From: Prorocentrum cordatum
Lineage: Eukaryota > Sar > Dinophyceae > Prorocentrales > Prorocentraceae
Reading direction: 5' to 3'
Length of the DNA: 33,608 bases
Assembly: GCA_963575745.1 (NCBI GenBank)
Contig: CAUYUJ010002755.1
Location: forward strand, 52,501 to 86,108
Below, in pieces: positions 18,679-28,174 of this stretch. The notes under the pieces were generated by a model. It was not told the DNA's origin. It did not search any database and saw nothing but the letters and a program-made list of their open reading frames with translations. A program made the translations under genes and the position numbers. Numbering within the stretch: position 1 is the stretch's first letter; each line of letters opens with the position of its first letter.

Positions 18679-19480
18679 GTGCGCTGGGGACGCCCAGTAG
18701 AAGGCCAAACACATTGATTTTCTCTTGGTGGCCCGAGGATGTGGGCCTCGAGGACGTGGACCTCTCGGGAAGCTCTTGGGCCGTCTTGGGCTTCTCTTGT
18801 GCCAATCGTGGAGCTCTGAGCCCGGTTTGAAGCTCTCTTGGGCCGTCTCATGGACCCCTCTTGGAAGCCATCATGCAAAACAAAGGTAGGGTGGGGGCCA
18901 TCGGAGAGGCCAATCGGTGTCCCTTCGTCGGGGCCACGATCCTTGTGATAGTGTTAGAAATCTACCCGCCCATTGGTCGAACAGGGACGCTCTAACTACC
19001 CGCCCCCCCTGCCAATTTACAGATCCAGGGGGACGGGCCGAAGGGGAAGCAGGGGTAAACATAACTCTTTGGACCAATCACACCCGATGGGCTGGTCGGA
19101 TTCTGCATGGCATTTCATCTGCTGCTGAACAATCACATCGCGTTTGGCGATGATGAATGATTTTGTTGTCGCTTGTCACAATACTGATCTCCTCGTAACA
19201 TGGAGGGAGGGGTTATTGCACAGAAATGCTGCCATTTCTATATTATTGTCGCCCACGGCTTCCGCGGTCTTCATGTCAATTGCAATTGACGTTTTGCGTA
19301 TGGGTGTTACTTTGGCCTGCCCTCACGATCTCCTTCCTATATTCTCCCTCGCCCGCCTCCTTCGCGTTCAGTCCAACATGGTCATATGTGTATATCTGCC
19401 CGCCCCTCCCCCCTTCCCCTTCGAGCCTCCGCTCCTGTGTCCCATCGCGCTCCTCGACCCTCGCCATCGCCCTTCTCCCC
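18679..19480. other. Non-coding region, nothing recognised
   Basis: 18720-18870 carries degenerate CTCTTGGGCCGTCTTGG-type repeats like those in the right third of the window. The remainder shows no coding or RNA signal that I can support. Confidence 0.5.
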
Positions 19481-19485
19481 CCGCG

Positions 19486-19625
19486 TCCCTCCTCCTCCTC
19501 CTCCTCCTCCTCCTCCTCCTCCTCCTCATTCGTCGCCATCACCCTTCTCCTCGTTCTCCTCCTCCTCCTCCTCGTATTCGCCCTCCTTCTCCTCCTCCTC
19601 CTTCGGATTTTCGGCTTCTGCCAAA
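19486..19625. repeat. CTC/TCC microsatellite
   Basis: A pure (CTC)n run from about 19492 to 19527, then interrupted CTCCTC tracts to about 19610. Poly-Ser, poly-Leu and poly-Pro frames arise from it. Confidence 0.95.
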
Positions 19626-21604
19626 ACTGTTGCCCCTCTCCTTCGCCTCCCCCTTCTTCGCCCGTCCTTTCATCTCGCGCACTCTGTTTCAGTTATCGTT
19701 TCCGCTCCTCCTTTCGCCCACGTCAATCCCCCCTCCTTGCGCGTTCAGCGCTTGACGCACGTGGCGCGCTTGGTGCAATCAACGCACGCAGGCGGCAACC
19801 CTGCAATGCTGTCGGAGACGATGGTACCTTACGTTGTCTAGGAGAGGCTTTACGGCCTGTGCATCCTACCCTGAACGACGACGACGACGATCGTTCTCGG
19901 GAGCGTCTTGGAAGTAGTTTTGGGGCCTTTGGGAGACTTCGGTGAGTAATTTAAGGACCTGTTGGTGCCTCCTGGGAGCCTCCCAGGCCGAGAGCTCGCA
20001 ATGTGTGTTCGGAATCCTCGTTTGGGCTCCCTTTGGAGCAGTCTTTGGATGGCAGCCTGTGCTTATACGTTTTCTGCGTAGTCCGGTATTTGATATGCCA
20101 GAAGTGTTTTCTCGCACAGCCTGTCTGGATCACTTCAGGCATGCACATTTCAGAATATTCCGGCTGATCTCGGGCCAGAGGGGCTTCCAACCGTTCTCGG
20201 TTGATTTAGTTGTGACTTGATGGCAATGCAACAAAACATATTATGTATCAATAGAGCGTGGTCGCGAGGAATGTTTCGAACAGTACAGGCCCTCTTGGAG
20301 CCGCGCTGGGGGGTTCATGGGCTGTCTTGGAAGCCTTGTGAGCGGTCTTGGGGCCCTCTTGGGTAGTTTTGGAGCCATCGTGGTGGCGTCTTGGGCCATT
20401 GTGAAAAATCTTGGGGGCTGTCGAAGACGATGGTACCTGATCTTCTTGCATGCTGTTCACCGCGCTCCTTCGTAAGGGTGAAGGGGCAGACTAGCTTGCA
20501 CAGCCCGTCCGCGGGCGCAATTTGCGTGCGAACGCCAGGCGCAATCAGCTAAATACAAACGAATCGCTTGAAACGTGCGTTGTAAACATGCACGCCGCGT
20601 ACATATTACACCCCCCACGCGCGCGATGGTGGCGATGCCGAAAAATTGGCGACAACGTTAATTATGATAATGGTGTCGGCGACGGCAGTGATTTGCGACG
20701 GGGAAAAATCATAGGCCCGCAAGTTGCGCGTACTGGTGAATGGTTCAGATGCTGGCCGAGTGCCGCTACAACTGCCTAACACCAGGTGTTCCTGATTCTG
20801 CGTGCCAGAAAATGACTGTTCCTAATAAGGAACAGCGGGAACCACGAGCACGTGTCTGGCATTGCCCATTATCGCCACTAGAAATGCCTTTGAATGACGC
20901 GACGACGAATGCAACATTCCGCGCCGCGGGATGCCCATTCAAGCGCGCGCCCATTGACAATGTAGGACTGTTCTCCCCATGTGCCTCATTGAATGGATTT
21001 CTGTTGCGTTCGCTCGTGTGTGTTTTTCCAGTTGGGTATCGATCAGATCTAGCGCATAATGCCTCAAAGTGGTTTGCGCGCAATGCCTGCTTGGTTTTCG
21101 GGATCTTCAAAACAGCGGAACATGCGGCGGTTGGCGTGGGATTCGGCGTCCCTTGGCGCGCGCGTGGGCGCGGGCGCGCGCGCGCGTAGGCATGAAACTT
21201 CGCAATTGACAAGATCTGCGCATGACTTCGGGGCCACGGCTTCGGAAACAAGAGTTCGGGACGACATTGCAAGTCCCATGCGCGGCTGAACGGGTTGATG
21301 GGGCTAGCGGCTGCAACCCAGGGCCAAGGACTAATGGACCAGGGCTTTGGGCTCACCGCTTGGGGCTCAGCCACGGACTGACGGCTCGCGCCTTCAGGGC
21401 TTTGAGGCTAGGATCGGAACTCGGCTGGGGCGTGCGTGAGTGTTGGGGCGGCGGCATGCGTGCGCATTGAAATGGTCCTGGGTGCGTGTCGGGGACGTGG
21501 TGTAGACGCGGGCTCAGGACTGATAAATTTAGTGGGGGGGGGGAGGCGCGCACGGGTTTGGGCGTTGCGATTGGAATCGCGGCTGGAGCCGCCACAAGCT
21601 AAAG
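19626..21604. other. Long non-coding region with few landmarks
   Basis: 19890-19990 and 20280-20420 carry degenerate TCTTGGGGCC-type repeats. The phrase CTGTCGnAGACGATGGTACCT occurs at about 19810 and 20418. 20787-20833 resembles the complement of about 6045-6090 (GTGTTCCTnATTCTG, then TGTTCCTAAT), a dispersed short repeat. 21160-21187 is a CG-alternating run. Open frames up to about 200 codons show no family motif, so I call no gene. Confidence 0.45.
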
Positions 21605-21781
21605 AAAAACTGAATCAAGAGAATTCCGAAGGGAAAATCAATAGATCTCGGGGCTTGAAATCAATAGGCGCCGCTCGATTCATCATCGGGCGGATGCAGT
21701 TTTTTTTCAATAGCTAAAATCAAGAGATGCACGCCGTGCCGAAATCAGTGGAAACCCATAAACTCTTGATTGTTTGTGAAT
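21605..21781. repeat. ATCAAGAG / ATCAATAG motif cluster 2
   Basis: Copies near 21614, 21639, 21660, 21708 and 21719, plus inverted CTCTTGAT near 21763 and CTTGATTTTTTT near 21783. It is the same motif as at 5045-5275 and borders the left inverted-repeat arm. Confidence 0.65.
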
Positions 21782-22922
21782 CTTGATTTTTTTGCCCGGA
21801 CGTCGCAATCTTCGTTTTTTCAAGCGTTCGAATCTGAAAAAAGTGCTGTTCAGACTCTGGGGCGCCCCCAGACTCTGGGGGTTGGGGGTTGCTCCGACTT
21901 TGTCTCTCGTTGTCCGACTGTGTCTCCTCGCTCATACCCCCTGCCTCCTTCTCCTGGTCCTCCTCCCTGTTTCTCTTCCTACTCCCTCTTCGCCTGCTTT
22001 TCCCAGTCCTTTTCTTCCTATTCCTCCTTTTCCTCCTCCTCCTCCTCCTCCTCCTCAACCTCCTCCTCCTCCTCCTCCTCGCCCCCAGTGCGCCCAGGAG
22101 GCTGTCAAGATGGCCCCATGACGGCCCAGGAGGCCCCAAAGACGGCCCCAAGAGGCCTCTGAGACGCCCAAGATGGCCTCCAAGACGGCCCTGAAGCGCC
22201 TCAAGAGGACCCCACATCGGTTCAGAGAGGCCCCCAAGACGGCTTCCGACGGCGTCAGACCCGTCAGACGGGCTAGGAACGATTTAAGACTGCCAAGGAG
22301 AGGCCCCCAAGACGCCCCCACGGCCCCCAAGAGGCCCGTAGGCGTCTTGGATCCGCCGCCCCCTGTGCTTGCCACAGGGTTGGACGGCGTGCCAGACATT
22401 TTGCTGAGATTCTGATTTTCAAACCCTTCCCAGTGGCCTTCGGCCCAGACCGCCTGCCCCTCGGAAGGACCAGAAGGTGTGGCCCACATCGCCACCAAGA
22501 CGGCCCAAACGGCCCAATATGGTCACCAAGATGCCTCCAAGGCGGCTAGGATCGCTCCAAGAGAGCCCAAGACGGCTCCAATATGTCTCCAAGACGGCCC
22601 AAGATGCACCCGAGGCGTCCAAGATGGCCCCAAGATGGCCCAGGACGGCCCCAAAGGCCCCCAAGAGGCTTTTAATGCAGTCCAAGAAGCCTCCAAAGGG
22701 ATCTGCAGGAAGGCCCGAAGAGGCCAAGACAGCTGATTTCCCGTGGGCTCTTGATGGATTTTGACGTTTTCGGCCTGCCGACGGCCCAATGCCGCCGAAG
22801 AGACCCCCAAGATGGCCCCAAGAGCGCCCAAGAGGCCTCCAAGACGGCCCCATGACGGCCTCCAGACGGTCCAAGAGGCCCCCAAGGCGCCTCCAAGACG
22901 GCCCACGAGAATTCCAAGGCGC
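21782..22922 (+). repeat. Left arm of a long inverted repeat
   Basis: Reads as the near-complement of 30994-32391. Landmarks shared in reverse include CAGACTCTGGGGCGCCCCCAG (parts, about 21850), the CTC microsatellite (22030-22080), CAGACCCGTCAGACGGG.., GGATCCGCCGCCCCCTGTGC (22350-22370), GCATTAAAAG-type sequence (22670) and GACGTTTTCGGCCTGCCGACG (22763-22783). The homology stops shortly after CACGAGAATTCCAAGGCGCCC (ends about 22924). This arm retains the sequence on both sides of the point where the retrocopy sits in the other arm. The long open frames (GASWGPLLG.., PKTAPRGL..) come from degenerate GGCCCCAAGA repeats. Confidence 0.88.
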
Positions 22923-23298
22923 CCACGATGGCCTTCAAGACGGCTCCAAAACGTCCAAGATGGCAACGATACGATTCGACATAGCCCCAGGATGTCCCAA
23001 GACAGCCACAGAGGGCCCCAAGGGCCCCAAGGGGATCCAAGGGGCCTCCTAGACAGTCTAGGAAGTCTTCAAGAGGACCTCCAGGAGAGCCCGAAATGCC
23101 CAAATGGTTGTATTTATTCCCTTCAATTGTTGAATAATTTGGGCGCGTTTTCTTTTTCGGCTGTCCGACGGCCCAAGATGTCCACAAGATGGTCCCAAGA
23201 CGGCCCAAGCTGACTTCAAGATGGCCCCAAAAGGGCCCCAAAGGGCGAGGAAACAGTCCAAGAGGAAGAGCAAGAGGAAAGGACGGAATCAGAGGCCC
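22923..23298. repeat. Degenerate CCAAGATGGCCC repeat field
   Basis: Loose repetition of CCAAGA(T/C)GGCCC and similar words continues from the left arm, interrupted at 23105-23150 by AT-rich sequence (GTTGTATTTATTCCC). A GGCTGTCCGACGGCCC stretch at 23158 parallels GGCCTGCCGACGGCCC at 22772. Confidence 0.7.
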
Positions 23299-23825
23299 GA
23301 AGCGGCTCCGAGAAGCCTGCAGCTCAGCGCGGGCTCGTCTGCGGACGCCCTTGCCCCCCCCAGGAAAAACATATCACCCCGAGGCCCGGTGATGTTTTGT
23401 GGGGCCGCCATCTCAAAGCCCCACGGCCAGCTTTTGGGTCGAGGAGGAGGAGGGGCAGGAGGACGAGGAGGTGATCAACAGGAACCAGAGGAGCAGGAGC
23501 AGCAGGAGGACGAGGAGTTTGAGCAAGGGGTCAAGGACGGAATGATAGGCCAGAAGCGGCTCCGAGACCAGACCGCGCTGAGCTGCAGGGTTTTCGGAGC
23601 CGCTTAAGGCCTCTCATTTCGTCCTTGTCCCCCTGCTCAACCTCCTCGTCCTCCTGCTCCTGATTCTCCTGGTTTTGCTCCTCTTCTTCCTCGACCCAAG
23701 AGCTGGCCGTGGGGCCTTGAAAGGGCGGGCCGAAAAAATGTCACCGGGGGCCGAGCTGCAGGCTTCTCGGAGCCGATGCGGCCAAAAAGAGGCTGCCCTG
23801 CAGGCTGTCTCGGAGCCGCTGCGCC
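23299..23825. repeat. Imperfect fold-back palindrome, arms over 200 bp
   Basis: The left arm (23299-23570) and right arm (23599-23825) are near-complements. Paired landmarks are CGGCTCCGAGAAGCCTGCAG with its complement near 23755-23780; CCCCACGGCCAGCTTTTGGG (23420-23440) with CCAAGAGCTGGCCGTGGGG (23696-23715); GAGGAGTTTGAGCAAGGGG (23512-23530) with CCCCCTGCTCAACCTCCTC (23630-23648); and AGCGGCTCCGAGA (23554) with GGAGCCGCTTAAG (23597). The left arm has about 50 bp more near its outer end. Confidence 0.85.
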
Positions 23826-23884
23826 AAAAGAAGGACACCTTGTCGGTTTAACTACTAGGTCGCTTTGTCGGCTGATTTCGGGCG

Positions 23885-23951
23885 CGTCGTCATCGTGGTC
23901 GTCGTTGTCATCGTCGTCGTCGTGGTCGTCGTCGTCACCACCATCGTCGTG

Positions 23952-23997
<46 letters not shown>

Positions 23998-24030
23998 TCG
24001 TCGTCGTCGTTGTCGTTGTCGTCGCCGTCC
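23885..24030. repeat. GTC/CGT microsatellite
   Basis: Mostly (GTCGTC)n with ATC and GGTC variants, uninterrupted from about 23955 to 23997. Poly-Val, poly-Ser and poly-Asp frames follow it. Confidence 0.95.
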
Positions 24031-24575
24031 ATAAGATGGCCCCGAGAGGGCCCTAAGAGGGCCCCAAGAGAGCCCCAAGAGGGCTCCGAGAGGGCCCCAA
24101 GAGGGCCCCAGGAGTTGTGCAACAACCCAGCGGCCGCTGGTACATAACTCCTGGGGCCCTCTTGGGGCCCTCTGAGGGCCCTCTTGGAGCCCTCGTGGGC
24201 CCCTGGTTGGCCCATGAGAGGGCTCCAAGAGGGCCCTAAGAGGGCCCCAAGAGGGCCCCAAAAGGGCCCCAAGAGGGCCCCAAGAAGGCGCCAAGAGGGC
24301 CCCAAGAAGGCCCCAGGAATTATGTACCATTCCAGCGGCCGCTGGTACATAACTCCTGAACCCTCTTGGGACCCTCTGAGGGCCCTCTCGGAGCCCTCTC
24401 GGACCCCTGGTTGGCCCTGTAGGGCCCCAAGAGGGCCCCAAGAGGGCCCCAAGAGGGCCCCAAAAGGGCCCAAAGAGGGCGCCAAGAGGGCGCCAAGAGG
24501 GCTCCAAGAAGGCCCCAGGAATTATGTACCAACCCAGCGGCCGGTGATACAGAACTCCTGGGGCCCTCCTCCTCC
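24031..24575. repeat. Palindromic hairpin units with a GCGGCCGC core, group 1
   Basis: Units centred near 24133, 24339 and 24536. The standard arms read GGAATTATGTACCA..CAGCGG and CCGCTGGTACATAA(T/C)TCC; the first unit has a diverged left arm (GGAGTTGTGCAACA) and the third a diverged right arm. Each is flanked by converging GGGCCCCAAGAGG and CCTCTTGGGGCCC runs, so palindromy extends well beyond 100 bp. All frames across it are open (VPAAAGLVHNSWGPLGALLG), which reflects lack of stops, not coding. Confidence 0.85.
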
Positions 24576-24759
24576 TCCTCGGCGACGACGACGACGAGGA
24601 GGTGTAAACGCACCCTTACCCAGCCCCTGCAGGACCAGGCAGCGATACTTGGACCAAATTTCCTGGCCCCTGTTTCGACCCCAGAGCTCTCGACCCCGTC
24701 CAGGAGCTCCCGACCCCAACCCGGAGCTTTCGGCCCCATCCTGGAGCTCTCGACCCGCA

Positions 24760-24790
<31 letters not shown>

Positions 24791-24975
24791 CTCGACCTGG
24801 AGTGGTAAGTTTTGCTGCTGCTTTTCCCCAGGGGTTTGGAGCCCTCGGGGCCCAGGGGGGCCCCGAAACGGATCCGAAGCCTCAAATTTTTCCGGCCCGC
24901 GACCGACGACCGGCGACAACGACGACGACGACGACGACGACGACGGGCATAAGTTATTTGGCGCCCCCCCTTGGG
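24576..24975. repeat. GAC microsatellites within low-complexity DNA
   Basis: (GACGAC)n tracts lie at about 24582-24600, 24765-24790 and 24913-24945. 24660-24760 repeats CCCGACCCCA and GGAGCTCTCG-type words. No gene is recognised. Confidence 0.75.
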
Positions 24976-25270
24976 AGCATCGGGTAACTGGGGGGTGCGC
25001 TCCACACCCCCCACTTACCCGGTGTCCCCCAGGGGACATCGGGTAACTCGACCTTGCAGGGGGGGGTGTTAGGCACGGGTTACCCGGTGGCGAGGGGGGG
25101 GCATCGGGTAACTCGACTTTGCACGGGGGGGAGTCGGGCATGAGTTACCCGGTGTCCCCTGGGGGACATCGGGTAAGCGGGGGGTGCGCTCCACACCCCC
25201 CACTTACCCGGTGTCCCCCGAGGGGCGTCGAGTAAGTCGACCTTGCAAGGGGCGCATTCGGCATTATTCA
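24976..25270. repeat. CGGGTAAC / GTTACCCG inverted motif cluster
   Basis: CATCGGGTAACTCGAC and GGTTACCCGGTG alternate in opposite orientation, separated by G- or C-runs. The pattern includes GGGGGGTGCGCTCCACACCCCCC twice (about 24989 and 25179, written here as a 23-nt pattern in two halves: GGGGGGTGCGC and TCCACACCCCCC). It merges into the 75-bp satellite. Confidence 0.75.
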
Positions 25271-25973
25271 GTAAACCGGTGGACCCCCATGGGACATCGG
25301 AGTTACCCGGTGGTCCCCGTGGGACATCGGCCCGTGGGACATCGGAGTTACCCGGTGTCCCCCGGGGGACATCGGGTAACTCGACATTGCAAGGGGGGTC
25401 TGGGCATGGTTACCCGGTGGCCTCCCGTGGGACATCGGAGTTACCCGGTGTCCCCCGTGGGACATCGGAGTTACCCGGTGGTCCCCGTGGGACATCGGCC
25501 CGTGGGACATCGGAGTTACCCGGTGTCCCCCGTGGGACATCGGAGTTACCCGGTGGTCCCCGTGGGACATCGGCCCGTGGGACATCGGAGTTACCCGGTG
25601 TCCCCCGTGGGACATCGGAGTTACCCGGTGGTCCCCGTGGGACATCGGCCCGTGGGACGTCGGAGTTACCCGGTGTCCCCCGGGGGACATCGGGTAACTC
25701 GACCTTGCAAGGGGGGGTATGGGCACGAGTTACCTGGTGCCCCCCCGTGGGACATCGGAGTTACCCGGTGTCCCCGTGGGACATCGGAGTTACCCGGTGG
25801 TCCCCGTGGGACATCGGCCCGTGGGATATCGGAGTTACCCTGTCCCCCGTGGGACGTCGGAGTTACCAGGTGGTCCCCGTGGGACATCGGCCCGTGGGAC
25901 ATCGGAGTTACCCGGTATCACCCGTGGGACATCGGAGTTACCCGGTGGTCCCCGTGGGACATCGGCCCATAAG
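25271..25973. repeat. Satellite with 75-bp higher-order unit
   Basis: Built from a 30-bp element (GTGGGACATCGGAGTTACCC, then GGTG(T/G)(C)CCCC) and a 15-bp element (GTGGGACATCGGCCC). The usual order is 30+30+15 = 75 bp. Two copies of a different linker with AACTCGAC(A/C)TTGCAAGGGG interrupt it near 25377 and 25696. Since 75 is a multiple of three, long frames stay in register (GTSELPGGPRGTSA), but several frames on both strands are open alike, which argues against a gene. Confidence 0.9.
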
Positions 25974-26545
25974 ATGGCTCCAAGGGGTCCCTAAGACTGG
26001 GCTGGTACATAACTCCTAGGGCCCTGTTGGGGCCCTCTGAGTGCCCTCTTGGAGCCCTCTTGGGCCCCTGGTTGGCCCTAGGAGGGCCCCAAGAAGGCCC
26101 CAGGAATTATGTACCAATCCAGCGGCCGCTGGTACATAATTCCTGGGGCCCTCTTGGGGCCCTCTGAGGGCCCTCTTGGAACCCTCTTGGGCCCCTGGTT
26201 GGCCCTGAGAGGGCCCCAAGAAGGCCGCAGGAATTATGTACCAACCCAACGGCCGCTGGTACATCACTCTTGGGGCCCTCTTGGGGCCCTCTGAGGGCCC
26301 TCTTGGAGCCCTCTTGAGGCCCGGGTTGGCCCTAAGAGGGCCCCAAGAGGGCCCCAAGAGGGCTCCAAGAGGGCCCCAGGAATTATGTACCAACCCAGCG
26401 GCCGCTGGTACATAACTCCTGAACCCTCTTGGGGCCCTCTTGGAGCCCTCTTGGGCCCCTTGTTGGCCCACATGATGGCTCCAAGAAGGCCCTAAGAGGG
26501 CCCCCAAACGGGCCCAAGAGGGGCCCAAGAGAGGCCTCAGAAACC
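25974..26545. repeat. Palindromic hairpin units with a GCGGCCGC core, group 2
   Basis: Units centred near 26127, 26251 and 26400, plus a right half at 25996-26020. They are the same as group 1 at 24031-24575, so the satellite and GAC tracts sit inside a once-continuous hairpin array or arose between two arrays. Confidence 0.85.
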
Positions 26546-26908
26546 GCTAGTAGGTGTCATCGATCAGCGCGTCTGGATGAGACCTCTCAGTGCTCTCTGG
26601 GGCGCGTCTTGGAGCCCTCTTGGGGCCCTCTGGAGCCCCCTGGGTGCTCCCAAAAAGGTTCCGAGGGACATCCGAAGGGGTGGAGGAGGAGTTGGACGGG
26701 GAGTGGAGGGGGAGGTGGAGGGGGGGCTGAGGTGGGTGGTGGAGGGGGGGGTGGAGGGGGGGTGGGGGGGTTGGTGGAGGGGGAAGGGAGAGGGAGAGGG
26801 AGAGGGGTTTGATTAGGAAACTGGAAGAGGTTTGACGACCACGACGACGACGACGACGATGACGACGACGACGATGACGGCGACAACCACGATGACGAGT
26901 GGGCGCCT
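26546..26908. repeat. Polypurine and GAC microsatellite, left flank of the retrocopy
   Basis: 26680-26810 is a GGAGGGGG-type purine tract. 26835-26895 is (GACGACGAT)n. GTGGGCGCCTTGG at 26899-26911 matches the complement of the left inverted arm next to its unoccupied site, so it is the other flank of the retrocopy's target. Confidence 0.8.
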
Positions 26909-26930
26909 TGGAGTTCTCGTGGGCCGTCTT
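26909..26930 (+). repeat. Target-site duplication, left copy (22 bp)
   Basis: The 22-bp segment TGGAGTTC...GCCGTCTT is identical to 30994-31015. It is followed immediately by a T run, the complement of the retrocopy's A tail. Confidence 0.92.
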
Positions 26931-26936
26931 TTTTTT
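26929..26936 (-). other. Residual poly(A) tail of the retrocopy
   Basis: Eight T on the plus strand equal eight A at the 3' end of the minus-strand insert; the last two also belong to the target duplication. The insert sequence before it ends GGAGAAAAC. Confidence 0.8.
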
Positions 26937-27125
26937 GTTTTCTCCAAATCGAGGACCCAATACCATAACATGGAGGGGAAACATGTGTGCTCAGAACTGT
27001 TGGGCGTAGACCCATTCCAGATTCCAGCGCGACTAGCAGGATCTCGAATTACGCTCAGATCCCGCACGTACGCGTCAAAATAGGTGGCGGGCAGCGTGTC
27101 CCTTCAGAGCTCAGCTGCAAAGAGA

Positions 27126-27965
27126 GAGTGTGGCAGGGAGGGGGGAAGAGAGAGAGAGAGAGCAAACAGATCGAGCTGCAAAAAAATGGCCCTGCGAGTG
27201 ATGCGAAACACGTCTTGTGCTCAGGGGCGGCGTGCACAACCTTGGGTGCAGTGCTTGTGGCAAGCATCCTAGCAAGCACATGCCCCCCCGACATTCAAAC
27301 TCCAAGACTGTGGATGCGGGCATGGGCGCCTGTTCTGGCCCAGCGCGCAGCACGGAACCAACCCATGTGCCAGCTCTTGGAAAGGCGCTTGGGCAAAACA
27401 AATACTACTAGAACGACCCTACAATGAGGGAGACTGCAAGAATGCGCCAAGACCAATGCAACCCTGAGAGGTAGAGGGAATGTAACGGGACAGTTGGGAG
27501 TGTGACAGGGAGGGGAGATGAGAGAGAGAGAGAGCACATATCGAGCTGCAAACACTTGGCAAAGCCGTGGCAAGCTGGGAGAGCACCCCGCGTCTGCGCC
27601 TCGAACAGGCACCATGGGGCGTCCTTGTTTGCCCACCGTGATAAAATTGCACGATGGCCCTGCGAGTGATGCGAAACACGTCTTGTGCTGAGGGGCGGCG
27701 TGCACAACCTTGTGTGCAGTGCTTGTGGCAAGTATCCCAGCAAGCACATGCCCCCCCGACACTCAAACTCCAAGACTGTGGATGCGGGCGTGGGCGCCTG
27801 TTCTGGCCCAGCGCGCAGCACGGAACCAACCCATGTACCAGCTCTTGGCACGGCGCTTGGGTGAAACAAAGAGTACTAGAACGACCGACATTGAGACTGC
27901 AAAAGTGCGCCAAGACCAATGCAACCCTGAGAAAAAGAGGGAATGTAACGGGACAGTTGGGACTG
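27126..27965. repeat. Tandem duplication inside the 3' part of the retrocopy
   Basis: GAGTGTG(G/A)CAGGGAGG with a (GA)n tract occurs at 27126 and 27498 (offset 372). TGGCCCTGCGAGTGATGCG occurs at 27187 and 27655 (offset 468). The second copy carries about 96 extra bp (27552-27650). Copies then agree through ATGTAACGGGACAGTTGGGA at about 27479 and 27945. No conserved protein is encoded, so I treat it as 3' untranslated sequence. Confidence 0.85.
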
Positions 27966-28174
27966 GTGGGGACAGTGGGGACGGTGGTGGGAACGCAGTG
28001 GGAGCAGATCTGCACCGGCGAGGCTGGCCTCGGCATTCCTCGGCGGTTCTGTGCCCCCCCCCCACCTCCTTGGGCGCGGCCAGAACCTAAGTGCGCGAGA
28101 AGCATGGCGCGCACGTGAGATTGTCAGCAAAAAACTGCCAACGCACGCAGACTTTCGATGCCTCATTGAGATGC

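Noticed and set aside
25184-26019. Long plus-strand frames with a 25-residue repeat (GTSELPGGPRGTSA)
   Set aside because: The 75-bp satellite lacks stops in several frames on both strands, so open length carries no coding evidence.
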